From Ruminococcus sp. AM22-13 (GTDB lineage Bacteria; Bacillota; Clostridia; Lachnospirales; Lachnospiraceae), in NCBI RefSeq assembly GCF_003471165.1, contig NZ_QRIL01000006.1:62417-126416 (forward strand): a stretch of DNA of 64,000 nucleotides. The letters are read 5' to 3'. Of the stretch, positions 9,554 through 18,026 are shown piece by piece; position 1 is the stretch's first letter; each line of letters begins with the position of its first letter. A program made the translations under genes and the position numbers. The notes beneath the pieces are model-generated. The model saw only the letters and a program-made list of their open reading frames with translations, made no database searches and was not told where the DNA came from.

Positions 9554-9969
9554 TAAACCTCACCTACTTTTCTGACCGCCAGATCAAGTTCCAGATCATG
9601 AAGTCCGTAATAGGCTTTCTTCAAAAAATCCACCGGGATTTTCTGAACAACTTCTGAACTTGGCATATTATAGTACCACTGATAATATGCGTAAAACTCT
9701 CCAATCCAGTCCGGAATAAAACCTTTTAAGTTGTCTCCTTCCTGCAATCTGTAATGATCTGTTTTAAGAAAATACGACCATAAATCTTCCACATCCATCG
9801 TATTCACATAAGCCTGAGCTTCATCTATACTCTTTCTCGTTTTACTCTTCATGTATGTGTTAATAAAATCTTCTGTATTTTTATCTGGGAATGACTGTGC
9901 TACAAAATCAAACAGCTTTCCCTGATTTTCTACAACATCACTTAAATAAGCTTCTGCATACGCTCTCAT
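9553..9969 (-). CDS. 138-aa protein of unknown function in the ADP-ribosylation insert
   Basis: No function recognised. The sequence starts MRAYAEAYLSDVVENQG and has conserved-looking aromatic blocks: DFINTYMKSKTRKSIDEAQ (about 35-53), DVEDLWSYFLKT (about 59-70), PDWIGEFYAYYQWYYN (about 85-100) and KKAYYGLHDLELDLAV (about 118-133). It is predicted mostly helical and soluble, with no signal peptide or membrane segment. The opening 'MRAY..YL.D...N.G..FD' resembles, from memory, small proteins encoded beside DUF3990 genes in Clostridia and Bacteroides. It begins 9 nt after the DUF3990 stop and overlaps the NADAR start by one base. It could be an antitoxin, chaperone or third toxin component. Confidence 0.75.
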   Translation of the reverse strand: MRAYAEAYLSDVVENQGKLFDFVAQSFPDKNTEDFINTYMKSKTRKSIDEAQAYVNTMDVEDLWSYFLKTDHYRLQEGDNLKGFIPDWIGEFYAYYQWYYNMPSSEVVQKIPVDFLKKAYYGLHDLELDLAVRKVGEV

Positions 9970-9978
9970 AATTCTCTC

Positions 9979-10626
9979 CTAAAGCAATGTACTGAATACA
10001 TTCGTTACTTTGTTTGCATCAGAATCAATTAATTCCCGCATTTTTTGTCTTGCTGAAACATCTCGCTGATTATATTTTTCTCTGAATTCCATATAATCAA
10101 CAGACAACAGACCGTCCTGTACTTCCTGCAAGTGCTCATATGCCAGCCTTGATTTAATACAATATTGGATTCCCAGACCACCAAGAGAAAGCAATTCTGT
10201 CAGAATATCCATATCAATATTATCTCTTACAAATTCTTTGGCAATATAGAAGTAAGAAGCATTGGCTCTCCATCCCTTGATCACATCATATCCTTCTGTA
10301 TCTATTCCATATTTCTCAATAAATTTTTTTGATAACACCCGGTAACGTTTGGAATCGGAGGCATCTCTGTGTTTCATCAGCTCCGCCAGCCATGAGAGAA
10401 CATCTTTTTCCTGAAAATCCAATATTTTTAATTGGTCGGTATCCAGTTTATATTGATGAACCCAGCCATTTTCATCATCAGGTTTGCAAACAGCCCATTC
10501 CTTTGCAAGATTCAAGTTATCTGTCAAATAAAATCCCTTGCCATAATCATGTTTTTTCTCACCAAGTCCATATGTTGGCACTACAATTCTGCTTGAAGTT
10601 CCATGAAATAACGTAATTTTTTCCAT
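9979..10626 (-). CDS. DUF3990 protein (ADP-ribosyltransferase-like)
   Basis: Soluble protein of 215 aa. The N-terminus carries the DUF3990 pattern LFHGTSSRIVVP (residues 6-17) and HDYGKGFYLTDNLNLAKEWA (about 26-45), then YDVIKGWRANASYFYI (about 138-153). In ADP-ribosyltransferases an H-x-T/S element and a G-x-G-F-Y-L-T element of this kind bind NAD; I assign DUF3990 to that fold from family knowledge, not from a comparison made here. AAAGGTGAG lies before the ATG, 15 nt after hsdS. It heads the three-gene insert that ends with a NADAR gene. A plausible role is a toxin or defence effector that ADP-ribosylates nucleic acid or protein. The target is unknown. Confidence 0.82.
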   Translation of the reverse strand: MEKITLFHGTSSRIVVPTYGLGEKKHDYGKGFYLTDNLNLAKEWAVCKPDDENGWVHQYKLDTDQLKILDFQEKDVLSWLAELMKHRDASDSKRYRVLSKKFIEKYGIDTEGYDVIKGWRANASYFYIAKEFVRDNIDMDILTELLSLGGLGIQYCIKSRLAYEHLQEVQDGLLSVDYMEFREKYNQRDVSARQKMRELIDSDANKVTNVFSTLL

Positions 10627-10641
10627 TTGCTCACCTTTTTC

Positions 10642-11874
10642 CTAGACAAACATTTTCTGTAGCATGAATTTCTTTATTTTTTTCAGTTCTTCACACTTTT
10701 GCTGGTGAAGAGTGATGAGGTGGTCGAGGCTATCAAAATATTTTGCTAAACAGTCTTGTTCTTCTCTGTTTATAGGAATATTAATAGTAAATTTTCTAAT
10801 ATTTTCCATGCTTAGTGCTGGCTGTGATGAAGTTGCAATCAACGGAAAAATTACCTTGTTTTTAAAATTATCTGTCCTCATATAATGGCTAATGAATTTG
10901 GGTGAATCATCGCTTTTAACTCTAATTCTCGAAACATTCGGCGCAAGATAAAATCTATCATTTTCCTTGATTATAGCTACTTCTCCAACAGTACCGACAT
11001 AGGTAAACATAATGTCATTTATAAATAACTTACTACGACTTAGTTTAGAAAAATTACTTCCATCTATATACTTAACATCATCTAAAATCAACTGACCATT
11101 TTTTATGTTCAATCCTCGCAATGCGATAATATTACCCTCATCTGAATAGACAACATGTTCAGTAAATTCAAACCCCGCAAGTTTTGTTACATCAGCTATA
11201 TCTCCCAACTTACGCTGTTCCCAAGCTTCCGTAAATCCTTTAAATCTGATTTCCGGAACTTTTTGTTCATTTTGAGGAAACATTTTTTGTAACATATATT
11301 TTTTTAAACTTTTTATTTCATCACACTTTCGCTGGTGAAGAGTGATGAGGTGATCGAGGTGCTCAAAATAATCGCCTAATTTAATCTGTTCTACCTCTGA
11401 TGGATATACAATATCGAGATTTCTAACATTACCTAGAGAAACAAATTTTTGTGTTCCACCATCCATCCCAGATGACAATTGTTTTTCAATAAATGGTGAA
11501 TGGAGAAAATGATATAAGTATAAATAATTTATCTGTTTTGTGTCTTTGATAAGTGCTACATTTTTTATTGCAAAATCAGGTTCTGTACGGATTAACGCCA
11601 TGTTTCCAATGGTTCCAATCATCCCCATAAGAATATCGTTTACATCTACCTTTGAGCGCTTGTTTATCTCGTTAAAATCTTCATCTGAAATAAATTGAAT
11701 ATCATCATAATTTATGAATCCATCTTTAACATTTTTTGAGGTTACAAATGGATGTCCTGTATTTTGATATTTAGGAGAATCGTGTGTTCCATCTCTTACA
11801 TCTGAAATATCATTCAACTTACGCTGTTCCCACTCATCCGTATAACCTTTAAATCTAATCTCAGGTTTTCCCAT
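10642..11874 (-). CDS. hsdS: Type I RM specificity subunit
   Basis: DNA-recognition subunit of 410 aa with two half-modules. TRD1 lies at about 15-165, central conserved region at about 168-200, TRD2 at about 218-375 and the final conserved helix at about 378-410. Each half opens with the same block (EIRFKG then EWEQRKL / AWEQRKL) and closes with YFxxLDHLITLHQxK, giving the symmetric HsdS layout. It starts 3 nt after hsdM and overlaps nothing. GGAGGGG precedes the ATG. The DNA encoding the block borders is repeated at the silent cassette, so TRD2 can in principle be replaced. The recognised DNA sequence cannot be read from the protein by eye. Confidence 0.93.
   Translation of the reverse strand: MGKPEIRFKGYTDEWEQRKLNDISDVRDGTHDSPKYQNTGHPFVTSKNVKDGFINYDDIQFISDEDFNEINKRSKVDVNDILMGMIGTIGNMALIRTEPDFAIKNVALIKDTKQINYLYLYHFLHSPFIEKQLSSGMDGGTQKFVSLGNVRNLDIVYPSEVEQIKLGDYFEHLDHLITLHQRKCDEIKSLKKYMLQKMFPQNEQKVPEIRFKGFTEAWEQRKLGDIADVTKLAGFEFTEHVVYSDEGNIIALRGLNIKNGQLILDDVKYIDGSNFSKLSRSKLFINDIMFTYVGTVGEVAIIKENDRFYLAPNVSRIRVKSDDSPKFISHYMRTDNFKNKVIFPLIATSSQPALSMENIRKFTINIPINREEQDCLAKYFDSLDHLITLHQQKCEELKKIKKFMLQKMFV
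10701..10741 (-). repeat. hsdS conserved-region repeat, 3' end of hsdS
   Basis: Same block as 8594-8634 with a few mismatches; encodes the distal HsdS helix FDSLDHLITLHQQK. Same orientation. Confidence 0.85.
11207..11225 (-). repeat. 19-bp hsdS direct repeat, TRD2 border
   Basis: Identical to 9052-9070. Recombination between the two copies would excise about 2155 bp holding TRD2 and the DUF3990/138-aa/NADAR genes, and would join TRD1 to the spare TRD in frame. Confidence 0.9.
11331..11370 (-). repeat. hsdS conserved-region repeat, central region
   Basis: Third copy of the block at 8594 and 10701; encodes FEHLDHLITLHQRK between TRD1 and TRD2. Confidence 0.85.
11816..11832 (-). repeat. hsdS direct repeat, TRD1 border
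   Basis: Shares 17 bp (AACTTACGCTGTTCCCA) with 9052 and 11207. Encodes the WEQRK block at the start of TRD1. Confidence 0.88.
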
Positions 11875-11877
11875 AAT

Positions 11878-13476
11878 TTACCCCTCCATTTTCGCAATCA
11901 GTTCATCTAATGATTTCATAATTGCGTCATCTGTAGAAGTTAAATCCCTGAGCAAGGACAGGAATTCCCCCTGTGTTTTTTCTAATTCGTCATCTGTTTT
12001 CTTCATTTCGGATAGCAGATCATTCAAGTCTATCTCTTCTTCTTTTTCAAAGTTATCAACATAGCGTGGGATGTTGAGGTTAAAGTCGTTCTTTTCTATT
12101 TCTTCAAAGCTGGCAAGAAATGATTCTTTTTCTACAGTTTCCCGTTTACTGTACAGTTCCATCACTTCATTGATATGCACATCTGTCATTTCATTCTGCT
12201 TCTTGCCTTTGTCAAACTTCTTTGAAGCATCAATAAACAGCACATCTCTGCCATCTCTGTGCTTCTTCAGCACAATGATACAAGTTGGAATCGAAGTATT
12301 GTAGAAAAGATTCGCAGGTAATCCAATTACTGCATAAATATTTCCGGAGCGAAGCAGTTTTTCTCTGATTTTCCCTTCCGCAGCTCCCCGGAAGAGGACA
12401 CCGTGCGGAAGTACAATTGCCATAGTTCCATTATTTTTCAGATGGTACAGTCCATGCAGTAGGAAAGCGTAATCTGCTTTTGATTTCGGTGCAAGCACCC
12501 CATAATCACTGAATCTTTCATCCTGCAGAAAGCCTGCTGCTGCGGTCCATTTCGCGCTGTAAGGTGGATTCATAAGTACCATATTGAAGTCTGTTTCTTC
12601 GTCTGTTGGCCAGTCTCCGTCAAGAGTGTCTCCGTTTCTCAAGTTCTGATTCTCTGCCGGAATGCCATGAAGAAACATATTCATTCTTGCAAGATTGTAA
12701 GTCGAAGTATTTAATTCCTGTCCATAATATTTGATATACTGAGAATATTTCGCATATTTTTTTGCATTAAGCAGAAGGGATCCGGAACCCATACATGGAT
12801 CATAGACAGATAATCCCTGTTTTTCTTCCTGTCCTGCGATTGCAATGCGGGTAAGAATTTTGGATACTGCCTGAGGCGTATAGAATTCACCGGCTTTCTT
12901 TCCTGTCTCTGATGCAAACTGTCCGATCAGATACTCATAGGCATTTCCAAGTATTTCCGCATCTGAATTCAATAAATCTGCTTTATCAATTTCCTTTATC
13001 AGACTTGCAACTGTATCACTTTGTTTCTGATCTCCCGTTCCCAGACGGTTGGAATACAGATCAATATCTGCAAACAGATCTGCAAAGATAGGATCACTTT
13101 GTTCAATATTATTGAATGCTTTCTGCAGCTGCTCTCTGTTAAAAGAATTGTTTCTTGCAGCATCTGCAAAATACGTGTATGTAAGTTCAGGCTCGATTAC
13201 ATAATGGCATTCTTCTTTCATTCCCTGTTTCAGTTCTTCGCCATCTTCACTTTCCAATTCTTTTACATATACATCCAGTGCTTCTTTTAATGTCTGTGGT
13301 TTGTCATCACAGATCATATCATATACTTTAATAAGAAAAGAATCTGACAGATATTTATAGAAAATAATTCCCAAAAGATAATTTTTATATTCATTTGCAT
13401 CCATTTTTGAGCGAAGAATATCTGCTCCGCTCCACAATACACTGATCAGATCTTTACTGTTTTCCATTTCAGCCAT
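11878..13476 (-). CDS. hsdM: Type I RM adenine methyltransferase, M subunit
   Basis: N6-adenine DNA methyltransferase subunit of 532 aa. An N-terminal helical HsdM_N domain (about 1-150) precedes the catalytic domain: GEFYTPQAVSKIL (about 191), SAM-binding motif I DPCMGSGSLLL (about 227), and the catalytic motif IV NPPYSAKW (about 303). The C-terminal part is a coiled region (EMKKTDDELEKTQGEF). The ATG at 13476 follows GGGGGAACGTGAA. It heads the island's transcript, and hsdS starts 3 nt after its stop. It is intact, so at least modification activity is likely. Confidence 0.95.
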   Translation of the reverse strand: MAEMENSKDLISVLWSGADILRSKMDANEYKNYLLGIIFYKYLSDSFLIKVYDMICDDKPQTLKEALDVYVKELESEDGEELKQGMKEECHYVIEPELTYTYFADAARNNSFNREQLQKAFNNIEQSDPIFADLFADIDLYSNRLGTGDQKQSDTVASLIKEIDKADLLNSDAEILGNAYEYLIGQFASETGKKAGEFYTPQAVSKILTRIAIAGQEEKQGLSVYDPCMGSGSLLLNAKKYAKYSQYIKYYGQELNTSTYNLARMNMFLHGIPAENQNLRNGDTLDGDWPTDEETDFNMVLMNPPYSAKWTAAAGFLQDERFSDYGVLAPKSKADYAFLLHGLYHLKNNGTMAIVLPHGVLFRGAAEGKIREKLLRSGNIYAVIGLPANLFYNTSIPTCIIVLKKHRDGRDVLFIDASKKFDKGKKQNEMTDVHINEVMELYSKRETVEKESFLASFEEIEKNDFNLNIPRYVDNFEKEEEIDLNDLLSEMKKTDDELEKTQGEFLSLLRDLTSTDDAIMKSLDELIAKMEG

Positions 13477-13494
13477 TTCACGTTCCCCCGTTTT

Positions 13495-13523
13495 TACTAT
13501 CGCTTATGTACAGCGTAAGTATA
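13495..13523 (-). promoter_or_regulatory. Inverted repeat over the -10 of hsdM (candidate operator)
   Basis: On the minus strand a TATACT hexamer (13518-13523) overlaps an imperfect inverted repeat: TACTTACGCT, 7 nt, AGCGATAGTA (8 of 10 positions symmetric; 13495-13521). No convincing -35 was found. Its location between -10 and RBS fits a repressor site. The regulator is unknown. Confidence 0.45.
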
Positions 13524-13650
13524 TCATATTTTTTTTGAACATGATACATACCTGTCTTAATTGTCGTGGGAAATTTCATCAGGAAATATAATCGCAGCAT
13601 AAAAGGCAGTCCCTGTTAATCAGAAACTACCCTACTACTGTTATTCGATT

Positions 13651-15600
13651 TTATTGACATAAATTCTTTTTTCTTCTGATAATCTTTACAATTCCAAAGA
13701 TCACCAACAAAATCACTCCAACAGCCACAATACAGATTCCCACAATCGCTATGGCAAATTTATTCGGATGTTTTACCAGATTTATGATGCTTTTGCTGTT
13801 GTCTACAACTTTTCTTTCGTGTGTTGTATTATAATATTCCGGCACATTTGCAATTCCATCGCCGTCTGTGTCTTCAAAGGATTGCATGTATTCTGCGATT
13901 GCAGCCCAGGCTTTCAATTCTTTTTTTCCATCCATGACTGCATAATCTTCCAGGTTCTCTATGGGATTGCCGTTTTTATCCTTAGGGACGATGGATATCA
14001 GACCATAGGATTTGTCCAGAACAGAACCCAGCATACGGCCAGTGTACAGGTCGGTGACAACATGATACAATTTATCATCCTGTATTTCTTCCCTTTCCCC
14101 ATCCTTGCCTGTCAGATAACAGTCTGTTACTTTATTTAAGATCATTCGATGGGGATTATAGGTGAAATTCATTCCACTGCAATATAATCTGGCTATTGTC
14201 ATAAAATCTGAAATGGAGGCATCTACCTCTGCCACTGTTTTCAGTTCTTTTCCCGTTAAATATGCACTGATCAGAGGATAACCTGCAAGTCCGTCTTTTC
14301 CTGTTCCCAGCGAGAAGGAATTATATACCTGCTCCACTGTTATATTGCCTTTTGTATAAGTATCTCTTACAGTTCCGGCAGGTACGATCGCAACATCTAC
14401 TTTTTCTCCATCAGAGTCTCCTGCATTCTCTACTGCATATACATAAGCATCTGATATGATATCTCCCAGATTCAACTCCTCATGCTTTGTTTCCATCTCA
14501 CTGAGGCTGTTAAATTCTATGTCATTTTCTGCCAGAATTTCCTCTCTGGTGTAACCAAAATTGGAGAGATAATTGGTATCAACAGTATCTGACAATTCAT
14601 CTATTTTCTTCTGTGTGGCTTCATCTGCTTTGATTTCATCCGTAACCGGAACAAGCTCATAGGTATCCGTTTCCCACCGTCCATTCTCTTTCTGAGTCAT
14701 AGAAAGTGTTCCCAGGTTTTTCCCATATTCTCCACAGGATACGATGCAGGTATCTCCCTGCAGGATCGGTTCTGCTAACTGTGTGTGGGTATGTCCGCTG
14801 ACGATCAGATCAATGTCCGGCACATTCTTTGCAAGGATTTCATCCTCTGATACTTTTTCGTCCTCCCATGTTCCGCTGTGTGATACACAGGCGATCATGT
14901 CTACATCTTCGTTCTTCTTTATTTCCTCTACTGTTTTTTTTGCGGCTTCTGACGGGTCTTTGAAAAGAAGCTCGCAGGTAGGGGCGCAATCCAGAGAATC
15001 CTTTCCGAAAACACCCAGTACTGCAATCTTTATATCGCCTTTTTGAATTACCGTATAGTCTTTTACTCCATATGTCTGAAATGCTTCATAAATCTGTTTC
15101 TGCCCTTCACTGAGTCCGGCTTTTTTCATTGCATCCCAGTCCACATTACACACAACCATCCCGGGAAGATTTTCCCTTGAACTGACTGCGGCATTCAGCA
15201 TATCTGCCAGACCATCGGAGCCGTAATCAAATTCATGATTTCCCAGAGTTGTCACATCACAGCCCAGATATCCAAGCATCCTCAGTTCTGCGGCCTCTGT
15301 GTCATATACAGTCTGTATCAGAGTTCCCATGGAGAAGTCTCCGCCATCCAGTATAAGTGTATCTGTATTCTCTTTCTCGTACTCATTGATCAATGTTTTC
15401 AGCCGGGCAAATCCGCCGGTCTCCTGCTGTGTCCCGTCTACAATCGTTTGAAAGCTGTTCAAATGGGAATGCAGATCATGGGTGAACAGGATATTCAGAT
15501 GTTTGGGCTCCTCTGAGGCGTTTACCTGATATCCTGTCAGACCTGAAACGCTCAGCATAAATATAAATATGAATGCGAATGCTTTTTTTAATAATTTCAT
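13651..15600 (-). CDS. Membrane-anchored 5'-nucleotidase / metallophosphatase
   Basis: Cell-surface nucleotidase of 649 aa. A signal peptide (MKLLKKAFAFIFIFMLS...) is followed by a two-metal phosphoesterase domain: FTHDLHSHL (about 40), GGDFSMGT, GNHEFDYG, SHSGTWED and VSGHTHTQL. Next comes the 5'-nucleotidase C-terminal domain (about 340-540) and a C-terminal membrane helix plus basic tail (about 620-649, VGVILLVIFGIVKIIRRKK), in place of an LPxTG anchor. The ATG at 15600 has GGAG 6 nt upstream. Likely role is removal of phosphate from external nucleotides for purine or phosphate salvage. It is monocistronic as far as spacing shows. Confidence 0.9.
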   Translation of the reverse strand: MKLLKKAFAFIFIFMLSVSGLTGYQVNASEEPKHLNILFTHDLHSHLNSFQTIVDGTQQETGGFARLKTLINEYEKENTDTLILDGGDFSMGTLIQTVYDTEAAELRMLGYLGCDVTTLGNHEFDYGSDGLADMLNAAVSSRENLPGMVVCNVDWDAMKKAGLSEGQKQIYEAFQTYGVKDYTVIQKGDIKIAVLGVFGKDSLDCAPTCELLFKDPSEAAKKTVEEIKKNEDVDMIACVSHSGTWEDEKVSEDEILAKNVPDIDLIVSGHTHTQLAEPILQGDTCIVSCGEYGKNLGTLSMTQKENGRWETDTYELVPVTDEIKADEATQKKIDELSDTVDTNYLSNFGYTREEILAENDIEFNSLSEMETKHEELNLGDIISDAYVYAVENAGDSDGEKVDVAIVPAGTVRDTYTKGNITVEQVYNSFSLGTGKDGLAGYPLISAYLTGKELKTVAEVDASISDFMTIARLYCSGMNFTYNPHRMILNKVTDCYLTGKDGEREEIQDDKLYHVVTDLYTGRMLGSVLDKSYGLISIVPKDKNGNPIENLEDYAVMDGKKELKAWAAIAEYMQSFEDTDGDGIANVPEYYNTTHERKVVDNSKSIINLVKHPNKFAIAIVGICIVAVGVILLVIFGIVKIIRRKKNLCQ

Positions 15601-15694
15601 AAAATTCTCCTGTAATATCAAAAATGGTTCCGCAGTATCATTTATTTTCCCGCAGGATAATGATACCATGAAACCATTTTACAAAAAAACTAAT

Positions 15695-16564
15695 TTATCT
15701 TTCATCTCCCACAAAGAACAAAGCCATTGTTCCCGGACCTGAGTGAGCGCCGATGGTGGCTCCTACCTGATTCATGATAATCGTGTTGATCTGGTATTTT
15801 TCTTTTACTTTCTCTGCCACATAATTTGCATCGTCTTCACAGTCTCCATGACTGATAAAGATAGTATGGCAGGTGTCATGATAGCTGCCGATTTTCTCAT
15901 CCATAAGCTTTACCAGCTCCTGAAGGGATTTTTTGCGGCCGCGGACTTTGCCGATGGCAGTGAGTTTTCCGTCGTTGTCTACATGAAGGACCGGTTTAAT
16001 ATTCAGCATGCTTCCTACTACTGCAGTGGTTCTGGAAATGCGGCCTCCACGGTATAGGTGGTTTAAATCATTGACTGTAAAAAGATGTACCATATGAAGC
16101 CTGTTCTCTTCTGCCCATTTCGCAACTGTCTCCAGATCTTCTCCCTGCTCTTTCTTCTCCTGCGCAAGGTAAACCAGAAGCCCCTGACCAAGGGAAGCGC
16201 CAAGAGAATCTACCACGATGATCTTACGGTCCGGATAGTCCTCCATCAATTCCTCCGCTGCGATACGGCTACTATTGTATGTACCGCTTAAAGCAGAGGA
16301 AAATGCAATATGAAGAATATCTTTTCCTTCTTTCAGGTAAGGCTCCAGCAGTGCTTTTGCATTTTCAGGATTTACCTGTGCTGTGGTTGGCATGGAACCG
16401 TTTCTCATTGCCTCATAAAATTCATGCTCCGGAAGGAAATTTCCATGCGTGTAATTTTTGCCATCCATGGAATAACTGAGATACATGCAGCCTACTCCAT
16501 GGTCTTTGAGATATTTCTCCGGAAGATCTGAATTGTTGTCGGTGGTGATTACATATTCGCTCAT
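15695..16564 (-). CDS. DegV family fatty-acid-binding protein
   Basis: 289 aa, opening with YVITTDNNSDLPEKYL, the DegV N-terminal pattern, and IAFSSALSGTYNSSRIAAEEL around residue 90-110, the lipid-binding Ser loop. Family members bind fatty acids and several act as FakB partners of FakA, which phosphorylates exogenous fatty acids. No fakA is in this window. The ATG at 16564 follows GAGGGCGACAAC. It sits 130 nt from the nucleotidase and 192 nt from the ctpA-like gene, so co-transcription is possible but unproven. Confidence 0.93.
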   Translation of the reverse strand: MSEYVITTDNNSDLPEKYLKDHGVGCMYLSYSMDGKNYTHGNFLPEHEFYEAMRNGSMPTTAQVNPENAKALLEPYLKEGKDILHIAFSSALSGTYNSSRIAAEELMEDYPDRKIIVVDSLGASLGQGLLVYLAQEKKEQGEDLETVAKWAEENRLHMVHLFTVNDLNHLYRGGRISRTTAVVGSMLNIKPVLHVDNDGKLTAIGKVRGRKKSLQELVKLMDEKIGSYHDTCHTIFISHGDCEDDANYVAEKVKEKYQINTIIMNQVGATIGAHSGPGTMALFFVGDER

Positions 16565-16756
16565 GTTGTCGCCCTCTCGTTTTCTGATATTTTTCAATTT
16601 CTGCCCATTAACTGTTCAGTGTCTTCACAGTTACGAAGCAAAATCCGCTGCCTGCTCAGTAATGGGCTCTTCATCTTATCTATCAAGTCAGGGGCAAAAT
16701 ACCTTTCAACCCTGACATCATATATACAGTATAGCATCAAACTATCAGCCAAACAA

Positions 16757-17947
16757 CTACTTTTCCTTCTCAACTGCCTTAATCGCTTCCTGCAGCTGAT
16801 TATCCTCCTCATGGGTAATCTCGTCTTTATTTTTATTCAGCAGACTGGTATCCAGAGAAACCTCTATATCAGGTTTGATTCCTGTTTTGTTGATGTTGTT
16901 TCCTTTTGGAGTATAGTAGTTGGCAATAGTCAGTTTAATGGCACTTCCGTCTGAGAGCTGGCGGATGGACTGTACCACGCCTTTTCCGTAAGTGGTTGTT
17001 CCGACGATTGTTCCGATACCATAATCCTGCACTGCGCCGGCAAAAATCTCTGATGCACTGGCGCTGCTTTCATTTACCAGAACTGCAAGCGGAATCCTGA
17101 GTTCGTTTTTGCCATCACATTTTTCCTCTTCTCTGTTTCCGTCTTTGTCTTCGGTGTAAACGATCAGTCCTTCTGGAAGGATTTTTCGCAGAATATCACA
17201 GACAGAATTAAGAAGTCCACCCGGATTATCGCGGAGATCCACGATCATTTTCTCCATTCCCTGTTTTTGCAGATCATCAAAAGCTTCCTGATACTGTTCG
17301 CCGGTAACGCCTGTAAACTGTGTAATGCGGATGTAGCCGATTTTGGAATCCAGCATTTCATGGAAAACAGACGGTAATTCCACATCTGTGACAGGGACTG
17401 TGATTTCCATGGCATCTTCTTCACCTTCTCTGTGAACAGTAAGCACCACACTGTCTTTATCCGAATTGCGGACAATGTCTGCAACATCAGATACCTCATC
17501 CTCTGTGATGTCTTCCCCGTCAATGGCACTGACGATGTCCCCTTCTTCCAGTCCTGCTTTTTCTCCGGGACCACCCTCATAGCATTCGACAATCTTTACT
17601 CCGCCTTCTTTGTTCTTCTTCATAAGAATGCCGATTCCCACATAGCTTCCCTCATTGGAAGAATTCTCAGAATCGTATTCCTCTGCTGTATAATATCTGG
17701 AATAAGGATCATCCAGTCCATAGAGAAGACCTGCATAAAGCCCTTCCTGAAGCTTCTCTTCATCCTTATCTCCCAGATAGTATCTGTCGATCAGCTCTTC
17801 AAGATATGCCAGCTTTGATGTACACTTGCGATCACCAAGAGCTGTTCCTTTTGCTGCAAGACCTGTTCCTGCAAAAACACCTGTACCGATGCACGTCACA
17901 ACCAGTGCTCCTGCTACTGCACCTTTCCAAAATTCTTTATTTTTCAT
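16757..17947 (-). CDS. S41 carboxyl-terminal processing protease
   Basis: CtpA/CtpB-like serine protease of 396 aa, exported. An N-terminal membrane/signal segment (about 10-28) is followed by a PDZ domain (about 90-175; GSYVGIGILM, GEKAGLEEGDIVSAIDGE) and the S41 catalytic domain, with the Ser in NESSASASEIFAG (about 285) and the Lys in TYGKGVVQ (about 310). The ATG at 17947 has CAGGAG 8 nt upstream. It lies just behind ftsEX but a terminator hairpin separates them (17962-18007). In other Firmicutes such proteases act at the cell envelope, including spore signalling. The substrate here is unknown. Confidence 0.94.
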   Translation of the reverse strand: MKNKEFWKGAVAGALVVTCIGTGVFAGTGLAAKGTALGDRKCTSKLAYLEELIDRYYLGDKDEEKLQEGLYAGLLYGLDDPYSRYYTAEEYDSENSSNEGSYVGIGILMKKNKEGGVKIVECYEGGPGEKAGLEEGDIVSAIDGEDITEDEVSDVADIVRNSDKDSVVLTVHREGEEDAMEITVPVTDVELPSVFHEMLDSKIGYIRITQFTGVTGEQYQEAFDDLQKQGMEKMIVDLRDNPGGLLNSVCDILRKILPEGLIVYTEDKDGNREEEKCDGKNELRIPLAVLVNESSASASEIFAGAVQDYGIGTIVGTTTYGKGVVQSIRQLSDGSAIKLTIANYYTPKGNNINKTGIKPDIEVSLDTSLLNKNKDEITHEEDNQLQEAIKAVEKEK

Positions 17948-17961
17948 GTCTGCACTCCTGT

Positions 17962-18007
17962 AAAAAAGCCGCCGGTTCATGATATGATATCATTGTTCCG
18001 GCAGCTT
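17962..18007 (-). terminator. Rho-independent terminator after ftsX
   Basis: Arms AAGCTGCCGG and CCGGCGGCTT pair around an AT-rich palindromic loop and are followed on the minus strand by TTTTTT. Confidence 0.8.
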
Positions 18008-18026
18008 CATGCTTGTCTGCTTTTTA

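Noticed and set aside
8586..11874. Inversion-type phase variation of hsdS.
   Set aside because: All copies of the hsdS repeats are in direct, not inverted, orientation, so simple inversion cannot swap the TRDs.
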